NCBI GenBank assembly: GCA_002702965.1
Contig: PADE01000015.1
Coordinates: 1 to 12,843, forward strand
Source: Planctomycetaceae bacterium
GTDB lineage: Bacteria; Planctomycetota; Planctomycetia; Pirellulales; Pirellulaceae
Direction: 5' to 3'
Length of the DNA: 12,843 nt
Position numbers and translations under genes: made by a program. Positions 8,321-12,843 of the stretch are shown piece by piece; the stretch's first letter is position 1; each line of letters starts with the position of its first letter. The notes under the pieces were generated by a model. The model saw only the letters and a list, made by a program, of their open reading frames with translations. It made no database searches and had not been told where the DNA came from.

Positions 8321-8800
8321 AACGCCTCGATGCACCTAGCGATCGACCGTAACGTGGCTTTCAGCGGGACCTGGATCTTCGCCAGGTAGATGCTGGCTGT
8401 TCCTTCGTGTCTCCAGTAATCGCTCAGCCACAACAGCTCGTTATGCCATGCCATGCCGGGGTAGCGGTTGTCGCCGCCGCGGGGGATATCGAAAGAGCGG
8501 TTGGTAGCTAGTGGATGTCATGCGAGCCAGGACGGTCCGCTTACGCGGCGCGTACGGTCGTCCCGAACCCCACGGCGACCCATTGGGCCGCCGGATGAAA
8601 TTCGGTCCGTCGAGGTCACCGTGTCGGCGATCTGGCTGGTACCCAGCACGACCGCCGTATCGCGTGCGTTCCCGATCCAAGATCTCCATCCAATCGAGGG
8701 TCTCTGGAGTGGGCAAGAGGATCGCCAGTCAATTTACGGCAGCACTCCAGCGGCTTCAATGGGCGGTCAAATCCGTATGGTTTTGCACCTCCCTGTCTGG
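8317..8800 (-). pseudogene. Degraded C-terminal remnant of a BNR/sialidase-family gene
   Basis: No intact gene covers this stretch, but two clear protein segments in different frames join up. One frame gives GDLDGPNFIRRPNGSPWGSG and then KRTVLARMTSTSYQPLF, ending near 8490. A different frame then gives DIPRGGDNRYPGMAWHNELL and later EGTASIYLAKIQVPL, running to a TGA at 8317-8319. In order these match the C-terminal part of the sialidase-like family common in planctomycetes (GGPNFIRLPDG, then a YPG-hydrophobic-WHDGLLW block, then SIYLAK). A third frame around 8610-8670 gives NARDTAVVLGTSQ, which fits an earlier part of the same domain. At least one shift (near 8485-8495) is clear and two or more others are likely. 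The N-terminal part is missing: the fragment abuts the VOC gene stop. The stop codon overlaps the sulfatase ATG, so this was probably the upstream partner in a sialidase-sulfatase operon. Confidence 0.78.
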
Positions 8801-9232
8801 TCACTTCGATTCCCAGGGGTCATAACTGCCGAAGTTCCAGAGATTGCCCTCCGGATCCCGACAGCAATAGAACCGCCCGCCGTGGTCTTGGTCTGCTGGG
8901 GGCATGACGATCCGCGCGCCGGCAGCCGTCGCGCGCGCATGATGCGCATCGACATCGGAGACGATGATGTACGGACTTTGCGAAACCGTCATGTCGGCGT
9001 TGCCGAGTGGTGCTTGGAGCGCTCCAAACGCATCATCGCGCGCCGAACCGAGCATGATCATGCCGTTTCCGAAAACCAGTTGCGCATGAGCCACTCCGCC
9101 GTCGTCGGTGGGCACCACCAGGTGCCTCTCGAAACCGAACGCCGTGCATAGCCACTGGATCGCGGCAGCAGCGTCTCGGTATCGCAGTGTCGGAATAATA
9201 TTCGCAGTCGTCTTTTCGGCGCGGTGGTTCAC
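8801..9232 (-). CDS. VOC (glyoxalase/bleomycin-resistance fold) family protein
   Basis: A 143-residue cytoplasmic VOC-superfamily protein of unknown substrate. I chose the GTG at 9232 because AAGGAG (within 9237-9244) sits 6 nt upstream and VOC homology begins straight after (NIIPTLRYRDAAAAIQWLC, residues 11-29). The frame is open to a start at 9319, but those residues look non-conserved and overlap a candidate promoter. Two beta-alpha-beta-beta-beta units are visible at about 11-62 and 86-138. The second ends in FYCCRDPEGNLWNFGSYDPW (121-140), a common end in small PhnB-like or uncharacterised glyoxalase-family proteins. The glutamate that often serves as the last metal ligand after this motif is not obvious, so glyoxalase I activity should not be assumed. 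It lies between the dead sialidase and a divergent glycosidase-like gene and has no evident link to polysaccharide use. Confidence 0.88.
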   Translation of the reverse strand: MNHRAEKTTANIIPTLRYRDAAAAIQWLCTAFGFERHLVVPTDDGGVAHAQLVFGNGMIMLGSARDDAFGALQAPLGNADMTVSQSPYIIVSDVDAHHARATAAGARIVMPPADQDHGGRFYCCRDPEGNLWNFGSYDPWESK

Positions 9233-9272
9233 GCGTCTCTCCTTGGACTCGTCCTCGGTGAGCCCCAGTGGG

Positions 9273-9300
9273 ATTCTAGCCCCGACGGGTCGTACTCCAA
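9273..9300 (-). promoter_or_regulatory. Candidate promoter for the VOC gene
   Basis: Reading leftward, TTGGAG (9300-9295) is followed after 16 bp by TAGAAT (9278-9273), a 5/6 match to the -10 consensus; the -35 matches only its TTG. It would give a leader of about 35 nt before the GTG at 9232 and supports that start over the one at 9319. Consensus matching only. Confidence 0.3.
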
Positions 9301-9353
9301 AGTAGCGGCCCCGTGGCACGGGCAGGGAGCGGGCGATCCCGAAGAACTTGTTC

Positions 9354-9370
9354 TATACTGGGTGCCCAGT
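9354..9370 (+). promoter_or_regulatory. -10-like TATACT overlapping a 6+6 inverted repeat (possible operator)
   Basis: TATACT at 9354-9359 resembles a -10 box for the rightward gene starting at 9419, but no good -35 box is seen at the expected distance. Overlapping it, ACTGGG-TG-CCCAGT (9357-9370) is a perfect inverted repeat with 6-bp arms and a 2-bp centre. A dyad at a -10/+1 position is where a repressor often binds. The site lies in the 186-bp divergent gap between the VOC and glycosidase-like genes. Confidence 0.28.
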
Positions 9371-9418
9371 GACGGGTCTGTGCGTCCTTTCGAGCGAGAC
9401 ATTTGTGGGGGATGATTC

Positions 9419-11008
9419 GTGATTAACCAGCGACGAGCGCGTTTCGGTAGTCTGATCTGGCTGATGGTCTGCGCGTGTAATGCGATCGGTTGGCGCGAAG
9501 CGAACGCGCAATCCAGCACCGATCGTGCGCAGCAAAGACCGGCCACCCGACCGGTCGGTCTGGTCCTCAACGAAGACAACAGCCGCTTCTGCCTGAACCG
9601 GGACGGAAACAAGATGACCCGCGCGGGGCTGTACGAGTTCATCGATCAATACGCGGGGACCCAAGTCACGCATTTGTTCCTTTGTCCCAACGGAATGCGG
9701 ACCAACTACCGCACCAAGGCCCCGGGCTGGGAGAGCATCTGGGACGGCAATCAGGCTGAAGCGTCGGAGGATCGCTGGTTGCACAACTTCTGGTTGCTCG
9801 ACCAGCGCGGCCTCGACCCGTACGCGGTGTGGGTGGCGCGGTGCCGCGAAAAGGGGATCTCGCCCTGGATCACGATGCGGATGAACGTCTATTCGTTTCG
9901 CAGTCAGGTCGACCACTTTTCACACAGCAGCTTCTGGAAACAGCATCCCGAAATGTGGCGGCTGCGGCCGGCCAAGTCCGAATTGGATTACGGGCTTCCC
10001 GCCGTTCGCGCGAGATCCCTGGCGCTAATCGGCGAGTTGTTGGAGCGTTACGATCTGGACGGTCTGGAACTCGACTGGATGCGTTGGCCGACACACTTTC
10101 GACCCGGCGAGGAACAGCGAGGCCGCCAGGCGTTGACCGAGTTCATGCGCCACGTCCGCAAGCTGGCAGAGAAATGGTCGGCCCGGCGTGGCCGCGCGAT
10201 CCAAATCTCCGTCCGTGTTCCGGCGGTTCCCGACACGGCGATGGCCCTGGGGATGGACGCGGTGGCCTGGGCGAAAGCGGGACTGGTTGACGTGGTGGTA
10301 CCCGCCCCCTTCCTGGACGCCGATTTCGACATTCCCATCGAACTCTGGCGGGAACGGATCGGGACGTCGCGGAAAGTCGCCTTAGCGCCCTGTCTGGAAA
10401 GCGACTGCCGTGGCCATTCGGCATTGGGACCGCATGCCACTCGGTGGGTCCACAACCGAGTCGAGATGGTCCGGGGTTTTGCCGCCGCCATGTTGCACCG
10501 CGGCGCGGACTGGGTCTATCTGTTCAACTTTCTGGAAGGCGGCTGGCCGAACGAGGAATACCGCTCGATCTTGAACGACTGCGGGCGGCTGGATACCGTC
10601 ATCGACAAGCCCCGCCGCCACATCGTGACCTCGCACGACACGGCTCCGCCCGGCGCGAGCAGCCCGGCGGTGTTGCCGAAAAATATGGTCCCTCGCGGGC
10701 GGGTGACGTTTCGTGTGTACACGGGGCCGCGACCGACAACCGGAAGTGCCGTCATCCGGGCGGTACTCGCCAAGAACGAGAATCTTGCGCAGGCGCAGAT
10801 CGTCGCTCGATTGAACTCGGTCGCTTGTCGACCCCTGGCCGACCTCGGAAAGCTGGACCCGTTCGCCGAGTCGGTGCGTGTCACGCAGTTTGCGGTGCCC
10901 CTCGAGTCACTGCGCGACGGCAGTAACCAGGTCGATTTGTCTCTGCAGACCGGGGCCATGCAGCAGCTGCTCTGGCTGGAGATCTTTTTCGTTCCCACGC
11001 CTCCGTGA
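9419..11008 (+). CDS. Secreted TIM-barrel glycoside-hydrolase-like protein, planctomycete type
   Basis: A 529-residue exported protein. The GTG start is supported by a G-rich ribosome site (9406-9411) about 6-7 nt upstream; the nearby ATG at 9412 runs into a stop within five codons. Residues 1-30 form a signal peptide with likely cleavage after ANA (28-30). Residues about 45-395 look like a TIM barrel resembling glycosidase-like families: WLLDQRGLDPYAVWVARCRE (124-143), WITMRMN (150-156), LDYG (189-192), and YDLDGLELDWMRWP (211-224), in which Glu217 and Asp219 sit where such families carry catalytic acids. A beta-rich C-terminal domain (about 420-525) follows. Similar proteins are frequent in planctomycetes, but I cannot name a CAZy family. 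It is unrelated in visible sequence to the DUF4091-type protein at the left end. It is transcribed toward the LamG-sialidase gene, with 80 bp between their stops. Confidence 0.78.
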   Translation: MINQRRARFGSLIWLMVCACNAIGWREANAQSSTDRAQQRPATRPVGLVLNEDNSRFCLNRDGNKMTRAGLYEFIDQYAGTQVTHLFLCPNGMRTNYRTKAPGWESIWDGNQAEASEDRWLHNFWLLDQRGLDPYAVWVARCREKGISPWITMRMNVYSFRSQVDHFSHSSFWKQHPEMWRLRPAKSELDYGLPAVRARSLALIGELLERYDLDGLELDWMRWPTHFRPGEEQRGRQALTEFMRHVRKLAEKWSARRGRAIQISVRVPAVPDTAMALGMDAVAWAKAGLVDVVVPAPFLDADFDIPIELWRERIGTSRKVALAPCLESDCRGHSALGPHATRWVHNRVEMVRGFAAAMLHRGADWVYLFNFLEGGWPNEEYRSILNDCGRLDTVIDKPRRHIVTSHDTAPPGASSPAVLPKNMVPRGRVTFRVYTGPRPTTGSAVIRAVLAKNENLAQAQIVARLNSVACRPLADLGKLDPFAESVRVTQFAVPLESLRDGSNQVDLSLQTGAMQQLLWLEIFFVPTPP

Positions 11009-11088
11009 GACATTTTGGCGGCGCGCACGGGGCGATGCACGGTCTCGAATCCGTCGTGCGCGTCCGGCATCGCGCGGACAGCCTGGTG

Positions 11089-12843
11089 CTACCGATTGTT
11101 CGGCGTCAGTCGGATCTGCTTCGCTGCGCGATCGACCGCGAAAATCGCCTGGCGGATGTTGCCGCCGGCGGCTTCCTGATAGTGCAGGCACAGGATGCGA
11201 CCGTCTTTCAATTCAACAAACGACGGATAGGCTCCCCCCGCGAAATCGATCATCCGGGGCAGACCCCATGTTTCTCCATCATCGGTCGACATGATCAGAC
11301 CGGTCCGCGTGCCGGGCCGTTCGCGGTGCCCACACAGCACCACTCGGTCACTGGTCAAGAACAGGCTGGGTGCTTCACCGCGCAACAGTCGAGTTGGCTC
11401 ACTCCACGTGCGTCCTTGGTCGGTCGAGAAGGACCGGCACATACAGGGACGCATGACACACAAGAGTCGTCGGTCGGGTAGTTCGATGACATCGGGTTCG
11501 CAGTGGTGGTGCGTTTCCGAGATCATGCTGACATCGCCCCAGGTCTTGCCGCCGTCGCGTGACCGAGCGAGCGCACAACGGTAGGGTTCGTCTCCGTACT
11601 GGCCGTAGATGGGAAGGATCAGCGTCCCGTCCGACAACTCACGGACCGGTCGCCGGGTGGCGTTGATGGCCTTGAATTCTTCGCGGATCGGATCGCGGTT
11701 TGATGCGACCGTCGCGGGAGGGCCAGCCTTGGCGATCACGTCTTGTCTTTGCGCCTCGGTGTACCACGGAGCGGGAACTTTGGCGGGGGTCTCGTGCCAT
11801 GTCTGACCGTTGTCCCGGCTGCGGATCGTGTAGACATCGCAGGTGCGACCGCGCTCGTACCAGATCGTGCCGTAATAGGTGCAGATAACGGTGCCATCTT
11901 TCAACTGCGAGATGCTCGGATCGCGCTCGCCGATTGGCTCGTCGATCAGCGTTTTCGGTTTCGACCAGGTGGCGCCCTCGTCGATGGAACGCATCAAACA
12001 AATGCGGCCCCGGCGAGGGAGTTCAGGATGCGGCCAACCCATATGATCGCGGCCGGCGTAAAACACCGCCAGCAGATCGCCGTTGGCCAGACGGCACACG
12101 CCGGGAAACCCCTCGTATTCGCCCCACTCGCCGCGCGTCGTAATCGTGCGCACGCCGCGGTTGATTTCCGCGCCGGTGGTTCCTGAAAGACGGTACTTTT
12201 CGAGCACCCCATCGTAGATGCGCACCTCGTCGATCATGCCCTTGAACGGTTCGCCCGGAGGCGCTAATTTCGGATTTGGGCCCGCCGGAGCGCCGACGCA
12301 CTTGCCGATCGTCATCGGTGTGTCGTTGGCCTTGAGCGTGGTGACGAACGGCCGCACCGATACCAGTCGATCATCGACGAACAGGCCGACCCGCTGACCA
12401 TCACACACGCCGACGACGTGGTGCCACTGGTTCAATGCAATCGGTATCTCGTGCGTCCGCCACTGCTGTGATACCAGCATCAATTTGCTGCGGTTCCACG
12501 GGGTGCCCATCCGCAGGTGGTAATTGCCAGCGTACCGATAGCCCTTGGCGACGACCGTCATGTTGTGATGTACGGGATCCTGTGGATTGATCCAGGCCTC
12601 AATCGTGAACGCCTTTGTCAGATTCAGCTGGGCGGCCGTGCCGCAATCGACGTAATCGTCCCGGCCATCGAATCGTAGTGCCGTCCCCTTCTTGCCTGGA
12701 CACCACTGAGCTCCCCGAACGGCTCCGTGATGACCGTTTCCAGAGGAGTCGGACGCGCTCTCCCCGCGGCCCTCGTCGAACGACCAGTGACCAACAATCT
12801 GAGGCGGAGGGTCGGGTTGTGCTTTGATCACCGTGCGGTCGAC
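11089..12843 (-). CDS. LamG-domain plus BNR/Asp-box sialidase-like protein, 5' end cut by window
   Basis: At least 584 residues, open to the right edge. The GTG at 12831 is in frame, but no signal peptide follows and the frame continues past it, so the true start is probably outside. Numbering from that GTG, residues about 12-208 are a LamG/concanavalin-A-like domain (GHWSFDEGRG, 14-23; MIDEVRIYDGVL, 199-210), a likely glycan-binding module. Residues about 225-575 form a six-bladed sialidase-like propeller with five Asp-boxes of the form SxDxGxTW at 282-289, 338-345, 424-431, 469-476 and 515-522. Catalytic-looking residues remain: Glu445 (in CEPDVIEL), Arg461 (VMRP), an arginine at 507 or 509, and Tyr535 (AYPSFVELKDG). 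The usual F/Y-R-I-P motif reads GFPG (241-244), so the first arginine of the triad is missing. The substrate may therefore differ from sialic acid. Confidence 0.88.
   Translation of the reverse strand, partial: VDRTVIKAQPDPPPQIVGHWSFDEGRGESASDSSGNGHHGAVRGAQWCPGKKGTALRFDGRDDYVDCGTAAQLNLTKAFTIEAWINPQDPVHHNMTVVAKGYRYAGNYHLRMGTPWNRSKLMLVSQQWRTHEIPIALNQWHHVVGVCDGQRVGLFVDDRLVSVRPFVTTLKANDTPMTIGKCVGAPAGPNPKLAPPGEPFKGMIDEVRIYDGVLEKYRLSGTTGAEINRGVRTITTRGEWGEYEGFPGVCRLANGDLLAVFYAGRDHMGWPHPELPRRGRICLMRSIDEGATWSKPKTLIDEPIGERDPSISQLKDGTVICTYYGTIWYERGRTCDVYTIRSRDNGQTWHETPAKVPAPWYTEAQRQDVIAKAGPPATVASNRDPIREEFKAINATRRPVRELSDGTLILPIYGQYGDEPYRCALARSRDGGKTWGDVSMISETHHHCEPDVIELPDRRLLCVMRPCMCRSFSTDQGRTWSEPTRLLRGEAPSLFLTSDRVVLCGHRERPGTRTGLIMSTDDGETWGLPRMIDFAGGAYPSFVELKDGRILCLHYQEAAGGNIRQAIFAVDRAAKQIRLTPNNR

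Noticed and set aside
8441..8716. Minus-strand 91-codon frame as an independent small gene
   Set aside because: Its middle is recognisably one part of the sialidase remnant and its C-terminal end is out-of-frame sequence after a shift, so it is a pseudogene piece and not a separate gene.
8468..9151. Plus-strand reading frame (227 codons) across the VOC gene and the sialidase remnant
   Set aside because: The minus strand carries recognisable VOC and sialidase-family sequence here; the plus-strand product has no recognisable domain and no evident ribosome site.
11062..11079. GTCCG/CGGAC hairpin between the convergent genes ending at 11008 and 11089
   Set aside because: It has only 5 bp of stem with an 8-nt loop and no T-tract, which is expected by chance in such GC-rich DNA.

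Overview
The window looks like chromosomal DNA of a Planctomycetota bacterium. The strongest sign is the operon at 2386-6586: a DUF1549/DUF1553 protein with a CAQCH motif, a DUF1501 protein with a twin-arginine signal, and a WD40 protein. This combination is a hallmark of that phylum. A sulfatase, sialidase-like proteins and secreted glycosidase-like proteins fit the same picture. The DNA is GC-rich, and at least four starts appear to be GTG or TTG. I saw no RNA gene, transposase, CRISPR array or phage gene.

Layout. Positions 1-74 are a 17-bp tandem repeat running off the left edge. A secreted DUF4091-type glycoside-hydrolase-like gene follows (163-2241, +). After a 144-bp gap with a candidate promoter comes the planctomycete trio (2386-4146, 4176-5453 and 5453-6586, all +), the last two overlapping by one base. 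A convergent gap with a 9-bp inverted repeat (6587-6754) separates it from a leftward group: a VOC-fold protein (8801-9232, -), a broken sialidase-family C-terminus (8317 to about 8800, -), and a secreted sulfamidase-like sulfatase (6755-8320, -). The dead sialidase's stop codon still overlaps the sulfatase start codon. Divergent from the VOC gene is a second secreted TIM-barrel glycosidase-like gene (9419-11008, +). Convergent with that is a LamG plus five-Asp-box sialidase-like protein (11089 to beyond 12843, -), cut by the right edge.

How the parts may work together. Most products are predicted to be exported. Sulfatase, sialidase-like and glycosidase-like proteins together suggest scavenging of a sulfated, possibly acetamido- or sulfamido-sugar-containing polysaccharide. 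No transporter, SusC/D pair or sigma/anti-sigma pair is present to define a formal utilisation locus. The biochemical role of the DUF1549-DUF1501-WD40 trio is not established. The best candidates for a second look are the fossil sialidase-sulfatase operon, the differing predicted locations of the trio's products, and the sialidase-like protein that keeps several catalytic-looking residues but lacks the usual first arginine.
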